From Thermogemmatispora carboxidivorans (lineage in GTDB: Bacteria > Chloroflexota > Ktedonobacteria > Ktedonobacterales > Ktedonobacteraceae), in NCBI RefSeq assembly GCF_000702505.1, contig NZ_JNIM01000001.1, positions 2,356,001 to 2,420,000 of the forward strand: a stretch of 64,000 bases of DNA, written 5' to 3'. Shown in pieces: positions 53,192 to 62,702 of the stretch (the first letter of the stretch is position 1; each line of letters begins with the position of its first letter). The translations under genes and the position numbers were made by a program. The notes beneath the pieces were generated by a model. It was not told where the DNA came from. It did no database searches and worked only from the letters and a program-made list of their open reading frames with translations.

Positions 53192-55309
53192 TTGCAGCAG
53201 CGGCGAGAAGAGAAGAACAGCAGTAGCAACAGCGTAGCAACTCACTGTCCATACTGTGCCTTTCAGTGTGGCATGCTCCTTGGGGGCAGCCCGCAACAAT
53301 TATGGATCGAGGGAGACAAGAGCTTTCCTGTGAACAGAGGAGGGCTGTGTCTCAAAGGATGGACCTCTCCCCAGACGTTGGCTCATCCTGAGCGCCTCCA
53401 GACACCGCTCAAGCGCCAGCCTGATGGGCGCCTCTTGCCGGTCTCCTGGGAGGAAGCGCTGGACAGCATTGTCCAGCAGATCCAGGCCACTCAGCAGCAC
53501 TATGGGAAGGAGGCTGTTGGCGTCTTCGGGAGCGGGGCCTTGACCAACGAAGAGGCCTATTTGCTCGGCAAATTTGCCCGCCTTGCTCTGAATACTTCCC
53601 AGATCGATTATAACGGGCGCTTCTGCATGTCCTCGGCAGCGGAGGCGATGAATCGCGCCTTCGGCCTCGATCGGGGGCTGCCCTTCCCTCTAGAGGACCT
53701 GGCTCAGGCCGAGGTCATCCTTCTGGCGGGAAGCAATATCGCCGAGACCATGCCCCCGCTGATGCAGTATCTGGACCGGCAACAGCGAGCCGGCGGCCTG
53801 CTCATCACGGTTGATCCCCGCCACAGTGTCACTGCTCGCTCAGGGCAGCGGCACCTACAGCTCACACCCGGCAGCGACGCGGTGCTGGCTAATGGCCTGC
53901 TGCATATTCTGATCCGCGACGGCCTGCTCGACGAGGAATACATCGCCCAACGCACCAGCCACTTTGAGGCAGCGCGAGCGATGGCCGCAGCCTATTGGCC
54001 TGAGCGGGTCGAGCGCCTGACCGGTGTCCCCGAGCGAGATCTGACCGAGGTAGCTCACCTGCTGGGTCAGGCTCGCTCAGTCATCATTCTGACCGGACGT
54101 GGCGTCGAGCAACAGCGCCAGGGGGTGACCAATGTGCTGGCCTACATTAACGTGGCCCTGGCTCTTGGTGTCGTTGGCAAGCCTGGCAGCGGCTTTGGTA
54201 GCCTCACTGGCCAGGGGAACGGCCAGGGCGGACGCGAGCATGGTCAAAAAGCCAATCAGCTCCCAGGCTATCGCCGGATCGACGACCCGGCGGCCAGGGC
54301 CTCCATTGCTCGCGTCTGGGGAATTGACGAGAGAGCGCTGCCCGGTCCTGGCCGTTCTGCCTACGAGCTGCTAGCCAGCCTGGGTACCCCAGGAGGGGTG
54401 CGCTGCCTCTTCGTCATGGGCAGCAACCTGGTTGTCTCTGCCCCCAACGCTCTGCACATCGAAGAGCGGCTGGCGGCCCTCGATTGTCTGATCGTCTGTG
54501 ACTTTTTCCTATCTGAGACCGCGCGCCTGGCGACGATCGTCTTGCCCGTCACCCAATGGGCCGAAGAAGAAGGGACGCTCACCAATCTGGAAGGCCGCGT
54601 CATCCACCGACGGCGCGTCCTTCAGCCGCCTGCAGGCGTCTGGGATGAGATCACGCTGCTCTGCGAGCTGGCCAGACGCCTGGGCAAAGGCCAGTATTTC
54701 CCCTTCAGCAACGCTCGTGATGTCTTCGAAGAACTCAGGCGTGCCAGCGCTGGGGGCCTGGCCGACTATGCTGGCATCACCTATGAAAAGATCGATGCTC
54801 AGCAGGGAGTCTTCTGGCCCTGCCCTACGCCGGAGCACCCGGGCACTCCTCGCCTCTTCTCCGATGGCTTTCCGACTGCTGACGGACGCGCTCGCTTTCA
54901 TGTCACTCACTACCAGGGGCCTGGCGAAGAGCCTGACCGCGACTATCCCCTCTATCTCAGCACGGGGCGTCTTCTGGCCCATTATCAGTCGGGCAGCCAG
55001 ACCCGGCGCATCAGCCAGCTACAAGCCCTCTGCCCTGAGCCGTTGATCGAGATTCACCCGACGACAGCCAGAGAGTATGGTCTCTCTGACGGGGACCTGG
55101 CTCTGCTCTCGACGCGCCGGGCAAGCATGCAAGGCCGTATCAGGATCAACGAGACGATTCGCGAGGATACGCTGTTCGTCCCTTTCCACTGGGGAGATGC
55201 CCAGGCTGTCAACCGTCTCACTAATCCCGCGCTCGATCCGACCAGCCGTATGCCCGAGTTCAAGATCTGTGCCGCGCGGATCGAGCGCCTGGCCAATCAA
55301 TCCAGGTAA
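53192..55309 (+). CDS. nasA: Assimilatory nitrate reductase catalytic subunit
   Basis: A 705-residue molybdopterin oxidoreductase (NasA/NarB type) that reduces nitrate to nitrite. The [4Fe-4S] cluster ligands are C19, C22, C26 and C53 (CPYCAFQC ... GGLC). The molybdenum-ligating Cys is C145 in NGRFCMSSA. The molybdopterin-guanine-dinucleotide domains follow, ending with the RLLAHYQSGSQTRR and VPFHWGD regions of the C-terminal domain. It lacks a C-terminal [2Fe-2S] domain, like cyanobacterial NarB, so the electron donor is likely ferredoxin or flavodoxin. I start it at the TTG at 53192, after GAGGGAG; a TTG at 53156 is also in frame. First gene of the nitrate assimilation operon. Confidence 0.92.
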   Translation: MQQRREEKNSSSNSVATHCPYCAFQCGMLLGGSPQQLWIEGDKSFPVNRGGLCLKGWTSPQTLAHPERLQTPLKRQPDGRLLPVSWEEALDSIVQQIQATQQHYGKEAVGVFGSGALTNEEAYLLGKFARLALNTSQIDYNGRFCMSSAAEAMNRAFGLDRGLPFPLEDLAQAEVILLAGSNIAETMPPLMQYLDRQQRAGGLLITVDPRHSVTARSGQRHLQLTPGSDAVLANGLLHILIRDGLLDEEYIAQRTSHFEAARAMAAAYWPERVERLTGVPERDLTEVAHLLGQARSVIILTGRGVEQQRQGVTNVLAYINVALALGVVGKPGSGFGSLTGQGNGQGGREHGQKANQLPGYRRIDDPAARASIARVWGIDERALPGPGRSAYELLASLGTPGGVRCLFVMGSNLVVSAPNALHIEERLAALDCLIVCDFFLSETARLATIVLPVTQWAEEEGTLTNLEGRVIHRRRVLQPPAGVWDEITLLCELARRLGKGQYFPFSNARDVFEELRRASAGGLADYAGITYEKIDAQQGVFWPCPTPEHPGTPRLFSDGFPTADGRARFHVTHYQGPGEEPDRDYPLYLSTGRLLAHYQSGSQTRRISQLQALCPEPLIEIHPTTAREYGLSDGDLALLSTRRASMQGRIRINETIREDTLFVPFHWGDAQAVNRLTNPALDPTSRMPEFKICAARIERLANQSR

Positions 55310-55334
55310 GTAGCACAGGGAGGGAGCAACGCAG

Positions 55335-57812
55335 ATGACGAGAAAACAGCGACTTGTGGTCATCGGCAATGGCATGGGCGGAGCCCGCCTTGTCGAAGAG
55401 ATCGTCAGCCGCCCAGGAGGAGAACGCTACGACATCACCGTGCTGGGGGCCGAGCCCTACGGCAACTACAACCGTATCCTTCTCTCAGGAGTCCTGGACG
55501 GCAGCTATTGCCCCGAACATATCTTTCTCCATCCCCTGACCTGGTACGAGCAGCACAATGTCAGGCTCTGCGCCGGTCGGGCCGCCGTCGGTATCGATTG
55601 GCAGGGGCACCGTGTACAGACCGCCGATGGTTCCTGGGAACTCTACGACTGCCTCGTGATTGCCACCGGCAGCAGTCCCTGCCTGCCGCCTTTGGCCAAC
55701 CTCGTGCGCAAGGATGGTCAACTCATCGCAGGCGCCTTTACGTTCCGCACCCTGGACGACTGCCAGGCCATCCTGGCTCACAGCAGCCGGGCCAGACGGG
55801 CTGCCGTTATCGGCGGGGGCCTCCTCGGACTGGAGGCCGCCAGCGGCCTGGTCAGGCGAGGTCTGGAGGTTCATCTCGTCCATCGCTCTCCCCACCTGCT
55901 TAATCTCCAGCTCGATGCGGCAGGCAGCGCTATCTTAGCACGGCTCATCGCTGAACAGGGGGTCCAGCTTCACCTCGGCAAGGAGACGGTGGCTGTCCTT
56001 GGGCAAGACCGGCTCTGCGGCCTGCGCTTCAGCGACGGCAGCGAACTCGCCTGTGACCTCTGCATTATCGCCACTGGCGCTCGCCCCAATACCGATCTCG
56101 CTCGGACAGCAGGTCTGGCTGTCAGGCACGGCATCGTGATCGACGACGACCTGGCCTGCAGTGTCCCCGATGTTTTCGCTCTCGGTGAATGCGCCGAGCA
56201 CCGGGGACAGACCTATGGGCTGGTTGCCCCCGCCTGGGAGCAGGCTCGCATCCTGGCAGAGCGTCTGACTGACAGGGCCAGTCGCAAGCAGTATACTGGC
56301 TCAGTTCTCTCCACACGGCTCAAAGTCAGCGGCCTTGATCTGACGGTGATGGGCGACAAGGAGCCAGCTAGCAACAGTGACGAAGTCATTACTTACGCCG
56401 AGCCTGCCCGTGGGATCTACAAGAAGTTGATTGTGCGCGAGGGGCGCCTGCAGGGCGCTATCCTGCTGGGCGACCTACCGGGCAGTGTCCCTGCCGCCCG
56501 TCTGGTGCAACTCTTCCATCGCGGTGATCCCCTGCCCGCTCACCGCGCCGAGCTGCTTTTCCCGTGCCCAACCGGCAACAAGCAGACGTTATCGGTGGCC
56601 GACCTGCCCGACGATACCCAGATTTGCAACTGTAACGGCGTCTCCAAAGGGACCATTCTCGCCGCCGCGCGCGCGGGTAAACGCAGCCTCCAGGCCCTCT
56701 GCGAGGCCACACGTGCCGCCACTGGCTGTGGCTCTTGCAAAGGCCAGGTCCAGGAACTCCTCGTCCTGGCCTGCGAAGGCGAAGTGGCCGAAGATCCCGC
56801 GGTGCACTACTACGTCCCCGCCATCCCCTTGACCAAGCCCGAACTGGTACGCGTCATCAAAGAGCGCGGGCTGCGCAGTGTCTCTGCTGTCTTCCAGGCG
56901 CTTGCCGACGGCAAAGAAGATCCAGCCAGCAAAGCTGGCCTGGCCTCGCTCCTTAAAACCATCTGGGGCAAGGACTACCAGGACGAGCGCGATGCCCGCT
57001 TTATCAACGACCGCGTGCACGCCAATATCCAGAAAGACGGCACCTTCAGTGTCGTGCCGCGCATCTACGGGGGGGTGACCACGCCAGAGCAATTGCGCCG
57101 CATTGCCGACGTTGCCGAAAAGTATCGCGTGCCACTCGTCAAGATCACCGGCGGGCAGCGCATCGATCTGGTAGGTGTGCGCAAGGAGGAGCTGCCGGCC
57201 ATCTGGAAAGACCTCGGGATGCCTTCAGGCCACGCCTACACCAAGGCCTTCCGCACCTGCAAGACCTGCCTGGGGAGCGACTTCTGTCGCTATGGTCTGG
57301 GCGACAGCACCACGCTGGGGATCAAAATTGAAAAGCGCTATCAGGGCATCGAGATGCCCCACAAGGTCAAGCTGGCCACCGCTGGCTGTCCACGCAACTG
57401 CTCCGAGGCTACGACGAAGGACCTGGGAGCGGTGGCCATCGAAGGGGGACGCTGGGAGATCTACGTTGGGGGAGCCGCCGGCTCACGAGTCCGGAAAGGC
57501 GACCTGCTTTGCACCGTCGATACCCATGAGGAGGTCCTGCTCTACATGGGACGCTTCATGCAGTACTACCGGGAGAATGCGAAGTACCAGGAGCGCAGCT
57601 ACGACTTTGTGGAGCGCGTTGGCATCGAGCATCTGCGGCGCGTCCTGGTGGAGGATGCCGAGGGCATCTGTGAGCGACTCGATCGCGAGATCCAGGCCGC
57701 CGTCGAGGCCTATGTTGACCCCTGGCAGCGCGAGGCCGAACAGCCGGTCACGTCCACCCAGTTTAGCCAGGTCCTGGAGGCCATGCCCGTCCCGCTGGGA
57801 GCCGGCGATTGA
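55335..57812 (+). CDS. nirB: Nitrite reductase [NAD(P)H] large subunit
   Basis: An 825-residue enzyme that reduces nitrite to ammonium with NAD(P)H. The N-terminal 400 residues are an FAD/NAD(P)H pyridine-nucleotide reductase (GNGMGGARLVEEI; ATGARPNTDLA; GECAEH). A BFD-like [2Fe-2S] domain (about 430-480) has CNCNG and CGSC. The C-terminal part is the ferredoxin-like/siroheme domain, with C645, C651, C685 and C689 (TCLGSDFC; GCPRNC) binding the [4Fe-4S]-siroheme pair. GGGAGGGAG precedes the ATG, 25 bases after the nitrate reductase stop. The small Rieske subunit and a siroheme-pathway gene follow, so the operon supplies enzyme and cofactor together. Confidence 0.95.
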   Translation: MTRKQRLVVIGNGMGGARLVEEIVSRPGGERYDITVLGAEPYGNYNRILLSGVLDGSYCPEHIFLHPLTWYEQHNVRLCAGRAAVGIDWQGHRVQTADGSWELYDCLVIATGSSPCLPPLANLVRKDGQLIAGAFTFRTLDDCQAILAHSSRARRAAVIGGGLLGLEAASGLVRRGLEVHLVHRSPHLLNLQLDAAGSAILARLIAEQGVQLHLGKETVAVLGQDRLCGLRFSDGSELACDLCIIATGARPNTDLARTAGLAVRHGIVIDDDLACSVPDVFALGECAEHRGQTYGLVAPAWEQARILAERLTDRASRKQYTGSVLSTRLKVSGLDLTVMGDKEPASNSDEVITYAEPARGIYKKLIVREGRLQGAILLGDLPGSVPAARLVQLFHRGDPLPAHRAELLFPCPTGNKQTLSVADLPDDTQICNCNGVSKGTILAAARAGKRSLQALCEATRAATGCGSCKGQVQELLVLACEGEVAEDPAVHYYVPAIPLTKPELVRVIKERGLRSVSAVFQALADGKEDPASKAGLASLLKTIWGKDYQDERDARFINDRVHANIQKDGTFSVVPRIYGGVTTPEQLRRIADVAEKYRVPLVKITGGQRIDLVGVRKEELPAIWKDLGMPSGHAYTKAFRTCKTCLGSDFCRYGLGDSTTLGIKIEKRYQGIEMPHKVKLATAGCPRNCSEATTKDLGAVAIEGGRWEIYVGGAAGSRVRKGDLLCTVDTHEEVLLYMGRFMQYYRENAKYQERSYDFVERVGIEHLRRVLVEDAEGICERLDREIQAAVEAYVDPWQREAEQPVTSTQFSQVLEAMPVPLGAGD

Positions 57813-57923
57813 GCGCAGCCCAACCATCACCCGATCACGACTTACGCACTCGGGGCGGCCACACCCGAAGGCAATCCTGCCAGGGGACAGATTGGAGCAG
57901 AAAGGAGAGAAGGAGCAAGCCCC

Positions 57924-58265
57924 ATGAAAGCGCCGCTATCACCTGGAGCCGTGTGCTATAATCTAGGGCACATCAGCCGCATTCCACGCGGCGAAGGTCG
58001 CACCTACCGGCTGCACGATCGGCTCATTGCCGTCTTTCGCAGCCGCAACGACGAGCTATTCGCGACGCAGGCCGATTGTCCCCATCGGGGAGGGCCTTTA
58101 GCCGACGGCATCATCGGGGATGGCAAAGTGATCTGCCCGCTACACGCCTTCAAATTCGACCTGCGCACGGGCGCCCCGCTTGGGAATACCTGCCCGCAGC
58201 TGCACACCTATCCCGTTCGCCTTGATGCCAAAGGGAACATCCTGGTCACTGTGGACGACTCATAA
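57924..58265 (+). CDS. nirD: Nitrite reductase small subunit (Rieske)
   Basis: A 113-residue NirD protein with a Rieske [2Fe-2S] fold. The ligands are C52 and H54 (DCPHRGG) and C71 and H74 (CPLHAFKFD). It is the small subunit of assimilatory nitrite reductase and works with NirB. GAAGGAGC ends seven bases before the ATG. It lies 111 bases after nirB and before the uroporphyrinogen-III synthase gene, within the same operon. Confidence 0.93.
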   Translation: MKAPLSPGAVCYNLGHISRIPRGEGRTYRLHDRLIAVFRSRNDELFATQADCPHRGGPLADGIIGDGKVICPLHAFKFDLRTGAPLGNTCPQLHTYPVRLDAKGNILVTVDDS

Positions 58266-58438
58266 GAAAAGGGCGGGCAGGGCCTGCCCCTACCTCCTCA
58301 GTCCAGCGCTCGGCTTGCTCGGACGGCAGACGAACGAGCAGCTAAGGCCAGCCAGTGAGCTGCCAGCTGCCAGGAAGCCGGGCGCAAGAGGGGCGGGGCA
58401 AGCGGCAGCGGAACGCGGAAAGAGGAAAAGGACCAGCT

Positions 58439-59281
58439 ATGACGAGACGCTTTGCAGAGGCCGAAATTGCAGTGCTGGAGGCCCGCATGAGCGGGGAGCT
58501 TGCCAATCTCATTGCACGTCATGGCGGGCATGCACGTTGCATTCCTGCCGTGCGCGAGGTGCCCCCGACAGATGCAACCCAGCAGGCCATGACCTTACTA
58601 CACGAGCTACGCACCCATCGCCTGGACGCCATTATTTTCTCGACTGGCGTGGGAGCCAACGCCCTACTGCGGGAAGTCGAGCGTCAGGGCCTGCTTCCAG
58701 AGCTGCTTGATGAACTCAAGCGGATCACTATCATTTGCCGAGGGCCCAAACCGGCCACCGTCCTCAAGAAACATGGCCTGCCAGTCCATATCAGCGCGCC
58801 TGAGCCTCACACCACTGAGGAGCTTCTCGACGCCCTGGAAGCCATCGAACTGCATGGCAAACGGCTGGCGCTGTTGCACTACGGCGAACGCAACGCCAGG
58901 TTGGTGGCCTATCTGCAGGAGCGCGGCGCCCAGGTTGCAGAGTTCTGTCTCTATGAGTGGCAGCTTCCTGAAGACACCAGCGCTCTCAGCCAGCTTGTCT
59001 ACGACCTCTGCGCTGGACGGGTCGATGCCCTTGTTCTGACCAGTCAGGTCCAGGTGCGGCATCTCTTCCAGCTGGCGGAGCGTGAGGGCTGTAGCCAGAG
59101 GCTGGCTGAGGCCCTGCGCGAGCGGGTGACGGTCGCCTCGATCGGCCCCACATGCAGCGAGGCCCTCCAGCAGTATGGCGTCAGGCCGCATGTTGTACCA
59201 GCGCATCCTCGCATGGGCCACCTTGTCAAAGCCCTCTCAGACTACCTAGAGCGCCAGAGCCAGGCTCTACCCAGGAGCTAG
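58439..59281 (+). CDS. hemD: Uroporphyrinogen-III synthase
   Basis: A 280-residue HemD-family enzyme that closes and rearranges hydroxymethylbilane to uroporphyrinogen III, the branch point to siroheme. The two-domain fold is seen as repeated Rossmann-like units: IIFSTGVGANALLREV, then ICRGPKPATVLKKHG, then ALVLTSQVQVRHLFQL, then VASIGPTCSEALQQYG. It lacks the C-terminal DNA-binding domain found on some actinobacterial nitrate-linked homologues. The ATG at 58439 is preferred; GAGG lies about 18 bases before it and AAGGA nearer. Its place in the nitrate operon supports siroheme supply for NirB. Confidence 0.88.
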   Translation: MTRRFAEAEIAVLEARMSGELANLIARHGGHARCIPAVREVPPTDATQQAMTLLHELRTHRLDAIIFSTGVGANALLREVERQGLLPELLDELKRITIICRGPKPATVLKKHGLPVHISAPEPHTTEELLDALEAIELHGKRLALLHYGERNARLVAYLQERGAQVAEFCLYEWQLPEDTSALSQLVYDLCAGRVDALVLTSQVQVRHLFQLAEREGCSQRLAEALRERVTVASIGPTCSEALQQYGVRPHVVPAHPRMGHLVKALSDYLERQSQALPRS

Positions 59282-59473
59282 GCAAAGCGGCATCTGGCTC
59301 CCGGCGCAGTCTGCATCGGCAGGCAGACAGACAGGCAGGAGATTTTCCCTTTGCCTGGCCTCGTGCCACTCTCCACGCCGGGCCCTCAAGTAGTGGAGCC
59401 CGGTGAATGGGGGGCTTTCTTCCCTTGGATAGTAGTCAACCTGCCATCCTATCATAGGGAGGTCAGTACAACT

Positions 59474-60712
59474 ATGCGTATCCCTCGTACACCGTTCACT
59501 ACCCTGATCGCGTCTTTTCTCCACTTTGATACTTGCTTCGCACTCTGGGTTCTGCTTGGAGCGCTGGGCATCTTCATTGCCCAAAGCCTCAAGCTCAGCC
59601 CTGCCGAGCAGGGTTTTCTCGTAGCCGTGCCTACTCTTGGCGGCTCGCTGGCGCGCTTCCCGATGGGTATGCTTGGTGACCGCTTTGGCTACAAGCGCGT
59701 CGGCACTCTTCTACTGCTTTTCCTCTTTCTTCCTCTGCTAGCCGGCTGGCTTCTGCCCCTCAACTTTCCAGCCCTGCTGGTCGTTGGTCTCCTGCTGGGC
59801 TGTGCTGGTGCCTCCTTCGCCGTTGCTCTGCCGCTAGCCAGCCGCTGCTATCCTCCAGAGCGGCAGGGGCTGGTCATGGGGATCACCGCTGCGGGCAACA
59901 TGGGGACCGTGATTGCCAACCTTGCCGCTCCTACTCTGGCGCGTAGCTATGGCTGGCATGCCGTCATGGGACTTGCCATGATCCCTCTGGCCCTTGTCCT
60001 CCTCGTCTTTGTTGCCCTGAGCCGCGAGGCCGGGAAGGCACTGACCAGCGCTGCCGCTCCCGCCCAGCCGGTGGGGGCTGTCTTCAAGAGCGCCGATCTC
60101 TGGTGGTTCTCTTTCTTCTACAGCATTACCTTTGGGGGCTTTGTCGGCCTGAGCACCTTCTTGCCCCTCTTCCTGCATACTCAGTACGGCCTGAATGCCG
60201 TTAATGCCGGTCTCCTCACGGCGCTCGCCAGCCTTACTGGCAGTCTGGCGCGTCCCCTGGGGGGCTACCTCGCGGATCGCCTGGGCGGCACCTTCATGTT
60301 GCACCTCGTCTTCAGCCTGGTGGCTGTCAGCTATGCCTTGCTCGCCTGTCTTCCACCGCTGGGCCTGGGGGCCGCTCTGATCCTCTGCCTGCTGGCCATG
60401 CTTGGGACAGGCAACGGCGCTGTTTTCCAGCTTGTCCCCCTACGCTTTCCCCAGCAGATTGGGCTGGCGACTGGATTCGTGGGGGCCTGTGGGGGGCTTG
60501 GAGGCTTCCTGCTGCCATCGCTGCTGGGCGAGGCCAGGCAGCTGAGTGGCGGCTACGCTATGGGCCTGGTGAGTCTGGCGCTTCTTGCTCTCGGCGCCCT
60601 CATCAGCCTGCGTCTGCTTGTGAGCCTGAGACCTGGCTGGCAGCCTGGCCAGCGCCTTGTTTCTCCTGCGGGACAGCCCACGGCCTACTCGCGTGGCCGC
60701 AGCGGCTCCTAG
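59474..60712 (+). CDS. narK: Nitrate/nitrite MFS transporter
   Basis: A 412-residue, 12-helix major facilitator of the NarK/NasA (NNP) family, which imports nitrate and/or nitrite. It has the loop motif GMLGDRFGYKRVG between helices 2 and 3, and glycine-rich nitrate-signature regions GITAAGNMGTVIANL and GFVGACGGLGGFLLP. AGGGAGG lies before the ATG at 59474. It is the last gene of the nitrate assimilation operon and is followed by a strong hairpin terminator. Confidence 0.92.
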   Translation: MRIPRTPFTTLIASFLHFDTCFALWVLLGALGIFIAQSLKLSPAEQGFLVAVPTLGGSLARFPMGMLGDRFGYKRVGTLLLLFLFLPLLAGWLLPLNFPALLVVGLLLGCAGASFAVALPLASRCYPPERQGLVMGITAAGNMGTVIANLAAPTLARSYGWHAVMGLAMIPLALVLLVFVALSREAGKALTSAAAPAQPVGAVFKSADLWWFSFFYSITFGGFVGLSTFLPLFLHTQYGLNAVNAGLLTALASLTGSLARPLGGYLADRLGGTFMLHLVFSLVAVSYALLACLPPLGLGAALILCLLAMLGTGNGAVFQLVPLRFPQQIGLATGFVGACGGLGGFLLPSLLGEARQLSGGYAMGLVSLALLALGALISLRLLVSLRPGWQPGQRLVSPAGQPTAYSRGRSGS

Positions 60713-60719
60713 TCTGCGG

Positions 60720-60772
60720 AGCCAGGCCAGGCCAGGCCAGGAAGACCATTCTGTCAGCCTGGCCTGGCTTTG
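60720..60772 (+). terminator. Strong terminator of the nitrate operon
   Basis: AGCCAGGCCAGGC (60720-60732) pairs perfectly over 13 bases with GCCTGGCCTGGCT (60757-60769), directly followed by TTTGCT. It begins seven bases after the transporter stop. Confidence 0.7.
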
Positions 60773-60968
60773 CTGATAGCCATGCTCCTGGGCCTCTGGC
60801 CAGTCCACGATGCCTCATGCTATACTGTGGCTACGCGAGTAAGAATAGCCCGGTCCACTGGGAGCGCTGCCTGCAAGCTGGGCCGGGCAGGGTCTTATCT
60901 CGCTACCTGGCACGTACCCACCCAGCTACAAAACGCCAGTAACTGCTGCAGAGAGGAAGCGTGGAGAT

Positions 60969-62387
60969 ATGCAGGAGAAGCAAGCGGCTGAACCCGCACC
61001 AGGAGACATGCGCTACTATGATTCCATCCTCGAAGCCATCGGCAACACCCCACTGGTGCGCCTGCGTAAAGTGGCTGCCGATGTTCCTCCTCTCGTGCTC
61101 GCCAAGATCGAGATGCTCAATCCTGGCGGCAGCGTCAAAGATCGCATCGGACCAGCCATGATCGAATACTGCGAGCGCCAGGGCCTGCTACGACCCGGTG
61201 GCACCATTGTCGAACCCACGAGCGGGAACACCGGTCACGGCCTAGCCATCGCTGCCGCCATCAAAGGCTACCACTGCATCTTTGTCATGACGGACAAAGT
61301 CAGTGAGGAGAAGCGCAGTCTGCTGCGAGCCTACGGAGCCGAGGTCGTCATCTGCCCGAGCACCGTGCCCCCCGACTCGCCTGAGCATTACAAGAACGTA
61401 GCCCATCGGCTTGCCAGGGAGATTCCTGGGGCCTGCTGCCCCGATCAGTACTCCAACCCTGCCAATCCAGCAGCCCACTACGCCAGCACCGGACCCGAGA
61501 TCTGGCGCGCTACCGCCGGGCGCATCACGGCCTTCGTTGCTGGCATTGGCACCGGCGGCACCATCACTGGTACGGCCCGCTATCTCAAGGAGCAGAATCC
61601 GGCCATCAAGGTCATTGGGGCCGACCCGGCAGGCTCCGTCTACTCGGGCGACACCCCGAAGCCTTATAAGGTCGAGGGCATTGGCATGGAGGTGTTTCCG
61701 AAGAATTACGATCCCTCCGTTGTCGATGAAGTCATTCGCGTTGAGGATCGCATCTCCTTCTACTGGGCCCGGCGCCTGGCCCGCGAAGAGGGGATTCTCG
61801 TCGGAGGCTCCTCGGGCACAGCGCTGGCGGCAGCCCTGACCTATGCCCGTCGGCTCACCCCCAACGATGTCGTCGTTGTGCTCTTCCCCGACACTGGACG
61901 CGGCTACCTGAGTAAGCAGTTTAACGATACCTGGATGCGCGAGAACAACCTGCTTATGCAGGCTGAGAGCGAACAGCCGACGCTGCGAGACGTGCTCACC
62001 TATCGGCGCATGCATGAGGGCAGCATGCCCCTGGTCGTGAGTGTCGCACCCCAGGACTCGATTGCCGACGCCGTTGAGCTGCTCCGCCGCTATGGGATCA
62101 GCCAGACACCTGTGATGGAGCACGGACGCATGGTCGGCAGCCTGACTGAGGATCTGCTGCTCCAGCATCTGGCCAGCGGAGAATCGCTAAGCGAGAAGAC
62201 CGTTGGCTCGCTCCAGGGTCCGCCTTTCCCCGAGCTGCCCGCTGATGCTTCCGTCCAGGAGGCCTATACCCTCTTTCGGAGTGGTCAGTCAGCGGTGGCC
62301 GTCATGCAAGGCTCCCAGCTCGAAGGCATCGTCACCCGCAGCGACCTGCTGGAGTTCTGGGCTCACAGCCGCGAGCGAACCTGCTAG
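60969..62387 (+). CDS. cbs: Cystathionine beta-synthase
   Basis: A 472-residue PLP enzyme that joins serine and homocysteine to cystathionine. PLP-binding K57 is in GGSVKDRIG; the substrate loop is EPTSGNTGHG; the phosphate loop GIGTGGTITGTARYL. The C-terminal 130 residues are a CBS domain pair (starting LRDVLTYRRMHEGSMP), which separates it from simple cysteine synthases. No heme-binding N-terminus is seen. A GTGGAGAT ribosome binding site lies close to the ATG. It stands alone after the nitrate operon terminator. Cysteine synthase activity is an alternative, less likely given the CBS pair. Confidence 0.9.
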   Translation: MQEKQAAEPAPGDMRYYDSILEAIGNTPLVRLRKVAADVPPLVLAKIEMLNPGGSVKDRIGPAMIEYCERQGLLRPGGTIVEPTSGNTGHGLAIAAAIKGYHCIFVMTDKVSEEKRSLLRAYGAEVVICPSTVPPDSPEHYKNVAHRLAREIPGACCPDQYSNPANPAAHYASTGPEIWRATAGRITAFVAGIGTGGTITGTARYLKEQNPAIKVIGADPAGSVYSGDTPKPYKVEGIGMEVFPKNYDPSVVDEVIRVEDRISFYWARRLAREEGILVGGSSGTALAAALTYARRLTPNDVVVVLFPDTGRGYLSKQFNDTWMRENNLLMQAESEQPTLRDVLTYRRMHEGSMPLVVSVAPQDSIADAVELLRRYGISQTPVMEHGRMVGSLTEDLLLQHLASGESLSEKTVGSLQGPPFPELPADASVQEAYTLFRSGQSAVAVMQGSQLEGIVTRSDLLEFWAHSRERTC

Positions 62388-62586
62388 CTCCCTCTCGCAT
62401 CTCTCCCTCACTCTCTTGGTTCGGGAAGCTAGATTGCGCTTGAGCAGCGTAGCAGGAGACAAGGGAGAGCGTGGCATGGCTTCCCCCGCGCTCTCCTTTA
62501 GCTTGACAAAGCGCAAATCTGCTGCTACCATGAAAACGTGGTGCTTAAAAGCAGCGGACTGGCCGGCATTCGGGAAGGAGGCAACC
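62388..62586. other. Short gap before the archease leader
   Basis: It contains the archease promoter (62503-62531). The upstream part has no recognised element. Confidence 0.5.
62503..62531 (+). promoter_or_regulatory. Sigma-70-type promoter of the archease operon
   Basis: TTGACA (62503-62508), exactly 17 bases, then TACCAT (62526-62531). The start near 62538 gives a leader of about 165 bases containing a short ORF with a strong ribosome binding site. Confidence 0.65.
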
Positions 62587-62700
62587 ATGCAGCACAACGC
62601 CAGTGCAGTGTCCCCGGGGGGCAGGAGTGCCACCAGCGAGCCAGGGCTCGCCCGGACGCAGCCAGGGCGAACGATCCTGAGCGGTAGAGAGCGGGCCTAG
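62587..62700 (+). CDS. 37-residue leader ORF upstream of archease
   Basis: A short ORF (MQHNASAVSPGG... to ERA) with the strong ribosome binding site AAGGAGG (62576-62582) five bases before its ATG. It stops at 62698-62700, two bases before the archease ATG at 62703. Archease itself has only a weak ribosome binding site, so its translation is probably coupled to this leader. No family is recognised; it may be a regulatory leader peptide rather than a functional protein. Confidence 0.5.
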   Translation: MQHNASAVSPGGRSATSEPGLARTQPGRTILSGRERA

Positions 62701-62702
62701 CT

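Noticed and set aside
62203..62586. Upstream extension of the archease leader frame into cbs
   Set aside because: It overlaps the cystathionine beta-synthase gene in another frame; only the part from the ATG at 62587 has a ribosome binding site.
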